A DNA stretch of 16,942 nt from 9FT-COMBO-53-11 sp035291485 (GTDB taxonomy: Bacteria; Patescibacteriota; WWE3; 9FT-COMBO-53-11): positions 1 to 16,942 of the forward strand of contig DATDSA010000017.1 of assembly GCA_035291485.1 (NCBI GenBank), given 5' to 3'. The position numbers and the translations under genes are program-made. The notes beneath the pieces are model-generated. The model was not told the DNA's origin and did not search any database. It worked only from the letters and a program-made list of their open reading frames with translations. Positions 1 through 6,746 of the stretch are shown piece after piece; position 1 is the stretch's first letter; each line of letters begins with the position of its first letter.

Positions 1-1017
1 GAGATCCAGGAGGTCCGCCGCGTCGCCGAGAGACGGCAATTCAAGAGCGGTAAGGGAACGGTGGAGAAACTCGATTTTGCCCCCTACTACGATTCCGCCC
101 TCAAAGGCAGCCTGGAGGAACTGAATCAGGTTTCCAAGGCGCCCATCGTTCGCAAGCTCAAAATCGTGGTGGACTGCGGCAACGGTACCGCCGGTCTCTA
201 CGCTCCCCAGATGCTGCGGGACTTGGGGTGCGAGGTGATCGAGATGCATTCCCGGCTCGACGGTACCTTCCCCAACCACGGCCCGGACCCCACTTTGGGT
301 CCGAACATGTTGGAGGCCATCAACAAGGTCAAAAAGGAGGGAGCGGACCTGGGGATGGTGTTTGACCCCGACGCCGACCGAGTCAACGTCTGCGACGAGA
401 AGGGTTTTGTGCTCTGGGGAGACGGAATCCTGCTCCTCTTCGCCCGCGATATCCTCTCCCGCAATCCCCGCACCGAGATCCTGTACAACACTCAGTGCTC
501 ACCCTCTGTGGAGGAGGACATCGTCGCCCACGGGGGAATCCCGGTGATGGTTCCGACCGGGCACTCCCTGGTGCTGAACGAACTCCGCTTCTACGGGGGA
601 GTTTTCGCCGGCGAATACAAGTGCCACTTCTACTTCTACGACCACTACTACGGCTTTGACGACGGCATCTACGCCGCACTGCGGTTAGTCAAGATACTTG
701 AGAAAACCACCGAACCACTCTCCAAAATTATGGGGGATGTTCCCTTCTACCATTCCACCGGGGAGATCGAGATCCCTATCCAGGACGACCGCAAGTTTGA
801 AGTTCAGGAAAAGATCAAGAATGAGCTGCGCCGCCGCTATTTTGTCAACGAGATGGACGGGGCGAGGGTCAAGTTCCGCGACCTACCCGATACCTGGGGG
901 CTGATGCGGGCCTCCGGCACTTTTCCCAAACTGGAGATCTTCGCCTGGGCGCGGACGAAAGAGAATGTCATTGCCGCCAAGGAGACCCTGATGAAAGAGG
1001 TTCAGAAGTACATGTAA
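1..1017 (+). CDS. Phosphomannomutase/phosphoglucomutase, 5'-truncated by window edge
   Basis: This enzyme of the alpha-D-phosphohexomutase family interconverts hexose 6-phosphates and 1-phosphates for sugar-nucleotide and glycan synthesis in the cytoplasm. The reading frame is open from base 1, so the gene starts upstream; 338 residues remain of a usual 450-460, and the phosphoserine loop lies outside. The metal-binding loop DPDADR is at residues 122-127 of this fragment. The sugar-binding loop reads GEYKCH (204-209), where family members typically have GEMSGH-like sequence. The phosphate-binding loop of the last domain reads RASGTFP (303-309), where RASNTxP is usual. The Glu and His of the sugar loop and the Arg and Ser of the phosphate loop are kept, but the Ser of the sugar loop is Lys and the Asn of the phosphate loop is Gly. 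The glucose-6-phosphate isomerase gene follows 24 bp downstream, which fits a sugar-phosphate role. Family assignment is firm; substrate preference is unknown. Confidence 0.9.
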   Translation, partial: EIQEVRRVAERRQFKSGKGTVEKLDFAPYYDSALKGSLEELNQVSKAPIVRKLKIVVDCGNGTAGLYAPQMLRDLGCEVIEMHSRLDGTFPNHGPDPTLGPNMLEAINKVKKEGADLGMVFDPDADRVNVCDEKGFVLWGDGILLLFARDILSRNPRTEILYNTQCSPSVEEDIVAHGGIPVMVPTGHSLVLNELRFYGGVFAGEYKCHFYFYDHYYGFDDGIYAALRLVKILEKTTEPLSKIMGDVPFYHSTGEIEIPIQDDRKFEVQEKIKNELRRRYFVNEMDGARVKFRDLPDTWGLMRASGTFPKLEIFAWARTKENVIAAKETLMKEVQKYM

Positions 1018-1025
1018 ACTTTAGC

Positions 1026-1031
1026 TATAGT
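1026..1031 (+). promoter_or_regulatory. -10-like box before the isomerase gene
   Basis: TATAGT lies 10 bp before the ATG at 1042 and no Shine-Dalgarno sequence is visible between them. This suggests a very short 5' UTR or leaderless mRNA. No convincing -35 box is visible, so the call is weak. Confidence 0.3.
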
Positions 1032-1041
1032 TAAGACTGAA

Positions 1042-1638
1042 ATGGTGACGCTTACGCCTCGAAAAATATCCGAGATGAAAGAGGTGGCCTATCGGCCGGA
1101 TGAGATTGCCCTCGACGGGGAAGACCAGGCCTACATCGTCATCCGTAACCCCGGCAACAACCTGACCATCTTTCCCCACTACCGGCTGGGATCGGAGTAT
1201 CCCAAGACCTACGGCCACTTCCACGTTCCACCCTATGCCGAGAACTATCAGGTGGTTTTTGGGCGGGCCGGTTTTCTTCTCCAGAAGATGGAGGGGGAGA
1301 AGGTGATCGGGGCGCAGCTGAAGACCCTGGAGGTGGGGGAGAAGTTCACCGTTCCGGCGGGATGGGGTCATGTCGCGCTCAATCTGGGAGAGGGCTATCT
1401 CATCACCCAGGACGACCATGACCCGGCCCACTTCGATAACGATTACTCTCTGGTTAAGAAGATGCGGGGGTTCGCCTATTACATTTGCGATAGCAAAATG
1501 ACGAGCCCAAGCTCTAGCCCCGCTTCGCGGCGGGCAACCGAGCGGGAGCGAGGACAGCACCTCGTTGAGGATGGCGGGAACTGGAAAGCGGTCCCCAACC
1601 CCTCCTACACCGAAGTTCCAACCCTTGAGGTGGTCTAA
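1042..1638 (+). CDS. pgiA: Cupin-type (archaeal) glucose-6-phosphate isomerase
   Basis: This protein likely interconverts glucose 6-phosphate and fructose 6-phosphate using a metal held in a single cupin barrel; it is unrelated to the usual bacterial Pgi. Length is 198 residues, close to the archaeal family's roughly 190. The cupin metal motif is visible as YGHFH followed by PYAENYQV (about residues 54-68), giving two His and one Glu ligand; the fourth ligand is probably the His in GWGHVALN. The C-terminal half keeps the family pattern DPAHFDNDYSLVKKMRGF and ends in a KAVPNP segment like archaeal enzymes. Between them sits a Ser/Arg/Glu-rich stretch (about residues 153-175) that looks like an insertion and is encoded by palindromic DNA (see the repeat at 1503). 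The start is ATG 1042 with no ribosome binding site. The phosphohexomutase upstream shares the pathway. Confidence 0.85.
   Translation: MVTLTPRKISEMKEVAYRPDEIALDGEDQAYIVIRNPGNNLTIFPHYRLGSEYPKTYGHFHVPPYAENYQVVFGRAGFLLQKMEGEKVIGAQLKTLEVGEKFTVPAGWGHVALNLGEGYLITQDDHDPAHFDNDYSLVKKMRGFAYYICDSKMTSPSSSPASRRATERERGQHLVEDGGNWKAVPNPSYTEVPTLEVV
1503..1570 (+). repeat. In-frame palindromic insert in the isomerase gene (two-hairpin CTAG element plus extra palindromes)
   Basis: Stem 1 is GAGC (1503-1506)/GCTC (1511-1514), followed directly by TAG. Stem 2 is CCCGC (1519-1523)/GCGGG (1530-1534). A GAGCGGGAGCGA loop flanked by CC and GG follows (1538-1553), then CCTC-GTT-GAGG (1560-1570). The stem-TAG-stem layout matches the elements in the tRNA spacers. 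The encoded residues have no counterpart in the archaeal isomerases I recall, so this looks like an in-frame palindromic insertion. Confidence 0.5.
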
Positions 1639-1640
1639 TA

Positions 1641-1817
1641 ATGGTCCAGAACGACATCGAAAGCTACTCGCCAAAAGAATCCGAGAGAGAAAAGCGGCGT
1701 GACAAGAAACGGCAGCCCCGGATGGAAATATCAGGAAGAAGCGTCTTGGGATTGGCCCAGATCATCGCCAACAGAGCGAAGGGAGGAGCCAAGCTGCCGA
1801 AGAGGAAGAGGAAATAA
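1641..1817 (+). CDS. Small basic protein of unknown function (58 aa)
   Basis: ATG 1641 lies two bases after the isomerase stop, in a tight head-to-tail arrangement, and the frame stays open for 58 codons to TAA at 1815-1817. The product begins MVQNDIESYS, has a charged stretch (PKESEREKRRDKKRQPR), a short possible helix (SVLGLAQIIANRAKGGAKL) and ends PKRKRK. It is strongly basic and lacks a signal peptide or membrane segment. I do not recognise a family. A highly basic tail could bind nucleic acid or ribosomes, but that is a guess. No Shine-Dalgarno sequence is visible; translation could couple to the stop upstream. It could also be a chance ORF in a low-constraint spacer. Confidence 0.45.
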   Translation: MVQNDIESYSPKESEREKRRDKKRQPRMEISGRSVLGLAQIIANRAKGGAKLPKRKRK

Positions 1818-1819
1818 AA

Positions 1820-1885
1820 ATGGACGGCCGAAGAAACGACCTAGCATTTAGCGCCATAGCGCTACGCACTATAGCGACAAAATGA
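1820..1885 (+). other. 21-codon mini-ORF overlapping the next start (ATGA); spacer with palindrome
   Basis: ATG 1820 opens a 21-codon frame whose TGA overlaps the ATG at 1882 as ATGA, the geometry used for translational coupling. Most of it is palindromic: TAGCGC (1849-1854)/GCGCTA (1859-1864) with a 4-base loop, and a third TAGCG at 1872. A CTAG at 1841 precedes the palindrome. It could be a coupling leader, or simply a repeat in which an open frame arises by chance. The -10-like box at 1870 argues that transcription may start downstream of it. Confidence 0.25.
1870..1875 (+). promoter_or_regulatory. -10-like box positioned for a leaderless start
   Basis: TATAGC is followed by exactly six bases (GACAAA) and then ATG 1882. 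There is no Shine-Dalgarno sequence. A -10 box ending six bases upstream places the transcription start at the A of the ATG. Confidence 0.4.
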
Positions 1886-3312
1886 ATTCGCTTACATTTC
1901 TGCAGGAAATTGGTTTTCGGGATGCCGCCTCCTTCGGGGAAGAGGCCGCCGCGCTGGGAGACCTGACCAAGATCGGCGCACCGATTTCTCCCGCTTTTGT
2001 TATTCCCACCTCCGCCTGGGCCGAATTTATGAGCAGCAAACCGGCTCGGCAGGTGATTGCGGGAGGGATTGGTCCAGATCTGCGCCGCGATATGGCGGGC
2101 CTTTCTTTTCCCTCCCGGTTGGCGCGGGAGGTGGGTGATTTTTACCGGCGGCTGTCCGGTCCCCGGGATATCTTTGTAAGGGTTCGCTCCGGGGGCCAAG
2201 AGGAACGCGTGGCCGGGGTGGCCGACCTTCTCTCCGCCATCAAAAAACTTTGGACCGAACACCTCCTGTCCGTCGCGGCGAGAGGGGGAGACCTATATCG
2301 GGAATCCCAACCGGTTCTGATTCAGCAGGAGACCGTTTTCGATTTTTCCGGCCGGCTTTCCACTTCCTCTCCGGAGCTAGCCTCGGCCGATCTCTGTCTG
2401 GTAGAGGTGGACTACCCGCAAGGTAAGGAGAGATTGGTTTTTGAAAAGAGTACCGGTACCTTGGTGCGGCGACTGGTTTCCGGAATGGTCGAGGGAGAAC
2501 TCGAACCCCATAATCTGAGCGAGCTCTCGGTTTGGGCGGCGAAGGTGGAAAAGATTCTGGGCGGGGCTTATCAGCTGAACTGGAAATTCTGGCGGGGCCA
2601 GATCGCTTTTGAAGGAATCTCCCGATTGTTCCTACCGAAATCAAAGGCCTTTGCCCTCCCCCTGTGGATGGAGGTATCCGGCGACGTGGGAGAGGTCAAG
2701 GATATCGGGGGAGTGGTGGTGGCGGATGCCAAGCTGGCGGCGGAGCTGGCGGTCCGTTTTCCCCAAAAGCCGGTCCTGTTTTTCCTGGAGCCTTTCAACT
2801 TTGACCAGCTCGATGCTTTCCGAGAGGGGAAGCGGCGAGTGGGGTTGAAAAATCTGCACCTCATCCTTCCTCCGGTTCGAACCGTGGATGGAATGAGAGA
2901 GCTGAAGCGCTATCTCTCCGGAGAGAAAATCCAGCGCGGCCCCAATCTAAAGTTTTTCTTTCAGGTGGCCTATCCCTCCAACGTCATCTTGATGGAACAG
3001 TTCCTGCGGATCGGGGTGGACGGAGCGATTCTCAACGAGGAGGAGCTCTCCCGCTCCCTCCTTGGAACGACCGAGCGGGTCGAACCGGATGAGTCTCTTC
3101 TCTGGGCGATCAAAGAATCCTATCGGCAGTGCCAGCTGGAGGGAGTGGCGTTGCTGTACCGGGCCTCCCAGGTGAGGAATTGGATTCTGGCGGAAGCGGC
3201 GCGGGTCGGCATCGATGGCATCATTGTTCCTCAGCACCAATATTCGCAGTACTCCCGTCTCCTTCAGGAAGTAGAAGAGGAGCGCCTCAATCAGAATTCC
3301 GTTTCGCGATGA
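1882..3312 (+). CDS. PEP synthase/PPDK-like protein, probably catalytically inactive, lacking the phosphohistidine domain
   Basis: The N-terminal part (about residues 15-265) resembles the ATP-grasp-like pyruvate/PEP-binding domain: ALGDLTKIGAPISPAFVIPTS matches the family's SLGEL...G.PVPPGFVVT, and FVRVRS matches FVRSS. The C-terminal part (about 280-470) resembles the PEP-utilising TIM barrel: LILPPVRTVDGMRELKRYL, then AYPSNVILMEQF, then VDGAILNEEELSRSLLG. Length is 476 residues against about 800. The central swivelling domain with its phosphorylated His (GGxTxH) is absent. IGSNDLTQ is replaced by LNEEELSR, the catalytic Cys region (CGQ) reads LLYRASQV, and the ATP-site DIEW and QxRP motifs are altered. 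Full catalysis is therefore not expected; a regulatory, binding or scaffolding role is possible. The last codon overlaps the DedA start (ATGA at 3309), so the two are probably co-translated. Confidence 0.7.
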   Translation: MNSLTFLQEIGFRDAASFGEEAAALGDLTKIGAPISPAFVIPTSAWAEFMSSKPARQVIAGGIGPDLRRDMAGLSFPSRLAREVGDFYRRLSGPRDIFVRVRSGGQEERVAGVADLLSAIKKLWTEHLLSVAARGGDLYRESQPVLIQQETVFDFSGRLSTSSPELASADLCLVEVDYPQGKERLVFEKSTGTLVRRLVSGMVEGELEPHNLSELSVWAAKVEKILGGAYQLNWKFWRGQIAFEGISRLFLPKSKAFALPLWMEVSGDVGEVKDIGGVVVADAKLAAELAVRFPQKPVLFFLEPFNFDQLDAFREGKRRVGLKNLHLILPPVRTVDGMRELKRYLSGEKIQRGPNLKFFFQVAYPSNVILMEQFLRIGVDGAILNEEELSRSLLGTTERVEPDESLLWAIKESYRQCQLEGVALLYRASQVRNWILAEAARVGIDGIIVPQHQYSQYSRLLQEVEEERLNQNSVSR

Positions 3313-3935
3313 CCTCTCTGATTTCCAGCTTGGTTGATTTCGCTCAGAACCTGGTGGCGACCGGCGGCTACGGCGGGATTTTCTTTGTGGCTTTTTTGGA
3401 GAATTTTTTCCCTCCCCTGCCCTCCGAGCTGATTTTTCCGTTCGCCGGGTTTGTGGCGGGTCGGGGGGAGATCTCTCTCGCGGGGGTAATTCTGGCTGGA
3501 ACCCTCGGCACTCTGCTGGGAGCCTGGTTTTGGTATGGATTGGGTTGGTACCTGGGGCGGGTCAATCTGGAGAAATTTCTCAAGAGGTTTGGTCGGATAC
3601 TGCGGATTCACTTCACCGATGTAGAACGGGCGGAGAGTTGGTTTCGGCGCTTCGAGACCCCGGCGATCTTCTTCGGCCGCTTGGTGCCGCTGGTTCGGAC
3701 GCTGATTTCGATTCCGGCCGGCTTCGGCCGAGTTCCCGCTTGGCAGTTCAGCGTCTTGAGTTTTGCCGGCTCGCTCCTGTGGATCGGATTCCTGGCGGGA
3801 GCGGGATTCCTTCTTGGGGAAAATTGGGTGGGGATTGTCCCCCTGGTGCAAAACTACGAACTGGTGCTGGAGATCGCGCTCATTCCGGCGGTTTTCCTCT
3901 TTGGTTACTGGCTCTACCGCCATCACCATCGCTAG
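3309..3935 (+). CDS. DedA/VTT-domain integral membrane protein
   Basis: DedA (SNARE-associated/VTT) proteins are inner-membrane proteins linked to membrane lipid recycling and proton-motive-force homeostasis. The start is ATG 3309, overlapping the upstream stop as ATGA; the frame extends further upstream but only as a shadow of that gene. Of 208 residues, the N-terminal signature ENFFPPLPSELIFPFAGF (about 29-46) gives the conserved Glu and Pro-rich re-entrant segment. The second signature FFGRLVPLVRTLISIPAGF (about 117-135) gives the conserved G-R-x-x-P-x-x-R-T. Several hydrophobic segments follow and the chain ends in a basic/His tail (YRHHHR). Its exact substrate is unknown. Coupling to a PEP-synthase-like pseudoenzyme is unusual. 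Confidence 0.85.
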   Translation: MTSLISSLVDFAQNLVATGGYGGIFFVAFLENFFPPLPSELIFPFAGFVAGRGEISLAGVILAGTLGTLLGAWFWYGLGWYLGRVNLEKFLKRFGRILRIHFTDVERAESWFRRFETPAIFFGRLVPLVRTLISIPAGFGRVPAWQFSVLSFAGSLLWIGFLAGAGFLLGENWVGIVPLVQNYELVLEIALIPAVFLFGYWLYRHHHR

Positions 3936-3984
3936 CGGCTGCTTTTCTTGCGTGGTAATATCAATTAACTAAACCCATAGAATA

Positions 3985-4034
3985 AGCCCCGACGCCTTCG
4001 GGTTCGGGGCTCCGACTGAAACGTCGGAGGAGGG
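3985..4034 (+). promoter_or_regulatory. Overlapping hairpins occluding the Shine-Dalgarno of the HAD gene
   Basis: Hairpin 1 is AGCCCCGA (3985-3992)/TCGGGGCT (4004-4011). Hairpin 2 is CTCCGAC (4010-4016)/GTCGGAG (4023-4029) with a 6-base loop. The two share bases 4010-4011, so full pairing of both is not possible. Hairpin 2 pairs away the first GGAG of the strong ribosome site AGGAGGG (4028-4034), which lies 4 bases before the TTG start at 4039. No T-run follows hairpin 1. This could be a translational switch or a stabilising 5' end. Confidence 0.5.
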
Positions 4035-4038
4035 AGAT

Positions 4039-4737
4039 TTGGACAAACGGCCTCGGGCGCTCCTGGCCCCCGACCCTCGACTCTTGCTCGATCTTTTTCC
4101 GGAATCGCTCTGTACCAAGATTTCCCAGGCCGGCCTCTGCTTTGTGATCGATGACGACGGGACCATCTCGAACTCGCACCCGATGTACATCGATTGGCTG
4201 GCGAGGAAGCTCCACCGTCCGTTGCGGCCGGAAGACAACAAGCACTATAACTTCTCGGACGTACATCCCCAGGCCCTGGGAATGCTGAAGGTGGGTGTCT
4301 TCGGAAAACCCCGAATGCATATCGACCTGCCGGTGGTTCCGGGGGCTGTGGAGGCGCTCCGGGAGATCCACAGGAAGGGTATCCCGATCTTGATCCTGAC
4401 GGCTCGGCCGCCTCGGAGCGGAATGGTGCGGGCTACCTACCGACACAAGAGGAACCACCGGATCCCCTTCGACATCATGATCTTTTCGCCTCGGAAAAAG
4501 GAGATCATCAAGGCGATCAAGAGGATCAGCCGTCAGGTGGTGGTGGTGGACGACGATCCCTCGGTGGCAACGTCGATCTATCAGCTGACAGGGGTGTTCG
4601 CCATCCTGTTCGGGGCTTCCTACAACGAGCACATCAACCGAGATGGTCTGGTTAGGGTCGATAAGAAGAATGGCAATACTGCCTGGGATGAGGTGCTCTC
4701 GATCGTGCGTCGCAAGGTCATGAACGGCCGCAGCTAA
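4039..4737 (+). CDS. HAD-superfamily 5'(3')-nucleotidase-like phosphatase
   Basis: This is a cytoplasmic haloacid-dehalogenase-fold phosphatase, probably acting on a nucleotide or sugar phosphate. Motif I is FVIDDDGT with the nucleophile at D38 and acid/base at D40. Motif II is ILILTARP. The motif III Lys is in the PRKKEIIKAI stretch, and motif IV is VVVDDDPS. The layout, with a helical cap between motifs I and II (PMYIDWLARKL...), resembles the 5'-nucleotidase type C family. Length 232 residues is normal for it. The start is TTG, chosen because a strong AGGAGGG lies just upstream and no ATG or GTG lies near. The short leader region carries overlapping hairpins, and a strong terminator follows, so this may be its own transcription unit. 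Substrate cannot be read from the sequence. Confidence 0.75.
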   Translation: MDKRPRALLAPDPRLLLDLFPESLCTKISQAGLCFVIDDDGTISNSHPMYIDWLARKLHRPLRPEDNKHYNFSDVHPQALGMLKVGVFGKPRMHIDLPVVPGAVEALREIHRKGIPILILTARPPRSGMVRATYRHKRNHRIPFDIMIFSPRKKEIIKAIKRISRQVVVVDDDPSVATSIYQLTGVFAILFGASYNEHINRDGLVRVDKKNGNTAWDEVLSIVRRKVMNGRS

Positions 4738-4754
4738 CAACCTGCGGCTTTTTT
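4727..4754 (+). terminator. Rho-independent terminator
   Basis: A perfect 7-bp stem, GCCGCAG (4727-4733)/CTGCGGC (4742-4748), with an 8-base loop is followed by six T (4749-4754). The upstream arm lies inside the last codons of the HAD gene and the loop contains its stop. The T-run touches the end of the convergent minus-strand gene. On the minus strand the same stem lacks a T-run, so it should act mainly in the + direction. Confidence 0.9.
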
Positions 4755-6675
4755 ATGGTTTGTTGATGTGGGCGAGGGAGGCCCTTCGGCCGAAGAATAT
4801 CAGCAATCCAAAACCGGCCAAGACGGCCAGCTCCGGGAGCCGCAACGGCCAGTAGAGGGGACGGACCAGTTCGGAAACCTCTTCTTCGGCCGAGACCTCC
4901 TTCTCTTGGAAATCCTGAGCGGAGACCCGAACTCGGAGTTGCTCTTCCCCTTTCGTCCCGAGACCGGGGGAAGTTAGCGCCACCGTGTAGGAGGAAGAGG
5001 CCCCCGGAGGAAGGGTGCCGATCTCCAGATTTGGATTCTCCAGACCGAGGAGACTGCTCTCAATTTCGGCCTGGGCGGCGAAGGCCGAAGTTTTTCCGGT
5101 GTTGGTCACCGTGATTTTTGCGGAGGAACCCAGTGGCGAAAGGATGAACCAGGGGAGTTCCATTTCAACCTCAATCCGGGGAGACTCCTCGACGACCTCC
5201 TTTTCAGTGGAAAAAGCGACCGCGACATCCTTCTGGTTAGGGTCGGTTTTGTAGCTGCCGGCCGGCAGAGGATACTCGGAGGATTCCCCCTTGACCACGA
5301 AAGCTAGATGAGAGAGGTCGAAGGCCGAGAAGTAGTCGCTCCCGGAGGTTGATCCCCAGGTGGGGTCGATCATGGTCCATCCCGGACCCGGAATGTAGAC
5401 CTGGGGCCAGGCGTGGAGCACATCCCCCTCTACTCGCAGAGAGAGCGGCCGGTTGGTGTCGTCCGCCGTGTAGGCAAATCCGTTGACCTCTCGGGCGGGA
5501 ATACCGGCGGCTCGGGCCACCGCTACAAAGAGATCGGTGTATTCCATGCAGACGGCCTTGTCCGGCTGGGCCAGAGCGGCCAGGGCGCCCAGCCTCACCA
5601 GTTCTCCGCCCTCCAGTTTTTTATAGTCATAGGAGAGTTTTCCGGTGACGAAGGAATAGATCTGGCGGGAGATCCCCGCCACCGAGTTTTTGGGGTCGGT
5701 CAGTTTTGCGGCCTCCGCCTTGATCTCAACGGTCGAGGTCTCCCAATATTTTTGGCTTCCCGTGTACTTGGAAACAAGTTCTACCGGCAGGGAGGACAGT
5801 TTGTCAGTTCCAAACTTTCGGTCGGGGTAATACAGCGCCAGCCAACCCTCCCAAACTACGTCCTTTTTTTCCAGGGGCCTTAGGTTGTATCGCGCCAGGT
5901 AGTTGCCGTCGGCATCAACCCTAATGGAAACGGGAGCCGGCAGCAGGCTGTTTTGAACTATCTCTTGGTAGCCCATCAGATCGGGAGGAAGGGCAATCTC
6001 GGTATAGCCAAAACCAACCCGGGTGTTTTTGAGGTGGTAGGTGAGAGTCAGTTGGTAGAGCTGAAAATCGCCAAAACCCATCCGCGGCGCCCCCTGCAGG
6101 AGGGCGGATTTGTTGTAACTGATCTGACGGCGCTGATTGGAAACTTTTTGGGAGCTCGGCGAAGGGAATTGAAAGATCGGTGATCCAAAACTGACCGGAA
6201 CCGAAACCGTCAGGTTGTAGGAAGAGATGTCTTTTAATCCGGTGATTTTGAGAAGGTTTATTTCCCAGATCAGTCCGTTCCGGTTCACCAGGCCCGGAAA
6301 ATCATAGGCAATTCCGAAATTAAGTTTGTTTCCTTTTCCGTAGACCCGCGCCCGAAAGTTGAGAGTCACGACTGTTTTTCCGCCGCTTTTCTTGACCACA
6401 GGATTGAGGCTTCCGGTGGAATCCCAGGCCGTGACGTTTTTCGGCGACTCGCTGCCGATCGTAAATTTGTATTGGGAAACGAAATACTGGCTAGTGAGAT
6501 TCTCGATCGTGACATTCTGGGAAACTTCCAGAGTTCCGTCGCCGGCGGCGACGTAGGCGGCCGTATAGTCGGTTTTAAATTCCCCTGCCGCCTGAGTTCT
6601 TCCGTGCGGAGAAAAAGTCGGGAAGATGCTCAAAAATAAAAAAAACGCGAGGAGAAAAGACACTGCCTTCGGCAT
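4753..6675 (-). CDS. Secreted, membrane-anchored transglutaminase-like protein
   Basis: This protein of about 640 residues starts at ATG 6675; a TTG at 6717 is in frame but would put a polar stretch before the signal peptide. An N-terminal signal peptide (MPKAVSFLLAFFLFLS...) has a likely cleavage site after RTQA. A long beta-rich region of unknown type follows. The transglutaminase-like core has Cys376 (AVCMEYTDLF), His421 (LHAWPQVYI) and Asp437 (MIDPTWG) in the usual order. A CARDB/Ig-like beta domain comes next (ITVTNTGKTSAFAAQAEI...). A C-terminal membrane segment (LPELAVLAGFGLLIFFG) precedes a short basic tail. The protein should therefore face outside, held by its C-terminus. Relatives act as proteases, peptidases or cross-linkers, and the substrate is unknown. 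It is divergent from the holin-like/SecG cluster and converges on the terminator at 4727. Confidence 0.8.
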   Translation of the reverse strand: MPKAVSFLLAFFLFLSIFPTFSPHGRTQAAGEFKTDYTAAYVAAGDGTLEVSQNVTIENLTSQYFVSQYKFTIGSESPKNVTAWDSTGSLNPVVKKSGGKTVVTLNFRARVYGKGNKLNFGIAYDFPGLVNRNGLIWEINLLKITGLKDISSYNLTVSVPVSFGSPIFQFPSPSSQKVSNQRRQISYNKSALLQGAPRMGFGDFQLYQLTLTYHLKNTRVGFGYTEIALPPDLMGYQEIVQNSLLPAPVSIRVDADGNYLARYNLRPLEKKDVVWEGWLALYYPDRKFGTDKLSSLPVELVSKYTGSQKYWETSTVEIKAEAAKLTDPKNSVAGISRQIYSFVTGKLSYDYKKLEGGELVRLGALAALAQPDKAVCMEYTDLFVAVARAAGIPAREVNGFAYTADDTNRPLSLRVEGDVLHAWPQVYIPGPGWTMIDPTWGSTSGSDYFSAFDLSHLAFVVKGESSEYPLPAGSYKTDPNQKDVAVAFSTEKEVVEESPRIEVEMELPWFILSPLGSSAKITVTNTGKTSAFAAQAEIESSLLGLENPNLEIGTLPPGASSSYTVALTSPGLGTKGEEQLRVRVSAQDFQEKEVSAEEEVSELVRPLYWPLRLPELAVLAGFGLLIFFGRRASLAHINKP

Positions 6676-6746
6676 CAGAAAGATGGTAACATAATGAACG
6701 GCTGCCGATTTCGGCAACCTAGAATTTTGAAAGGAACTAAATTAAC
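6676..6746. promoter_or_regulatory. Divergent intergenic region with a dyad
   Basis: This 71-bp gap separates the transglutaminase-like gene (minus) from the holin-like gene (plus) and must hold both promoters. A perfect dyad TGCCGA (6703-6708)/TCGGCA (6711-6716) lies near its centre, placed where a shared operator could be, followed by CTAG (6718-6721). GAAAGGAA (6729-6736) is a probable ribosome site for the GTG at 6747. I cannot assign -35/-10 boxes with confidence. Confidence 0.35.

Noticed and set aside
1021..1674. 217-codon minus-strand ORF opposite the isomerase
   Set aside because: It is a shadow of a convincing cupin isomerase gene and shows no recognisable domain.
3129..3308. Longer N-terminus for the DedA protein from ATG 3129
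   Set aside because: The extra 60 residues are an out-of-frame reading of the upstream gene and lack DedA similarity; ATG 3309 gives the usual length.
3985..4011. Terminator after the DedA gene
   Set aside because: The stem is strong but no T-run follows, and it overlaps a second hairpin next to a start codon, so a leader role is more likely.
3961..4740. 259-codon minus-strand ORF opposite the HAD gene
   Set aside because: HAD motifs on the + strand, a strong ribosome site and a terminator at the right end show that the + gene is real.
6676..6717. TTG start at 6717 for the transglutaminase-like gene
   Set aside because: It would add a polar 14-residue extension before a normal signal peptide that begins at ATG 6675.
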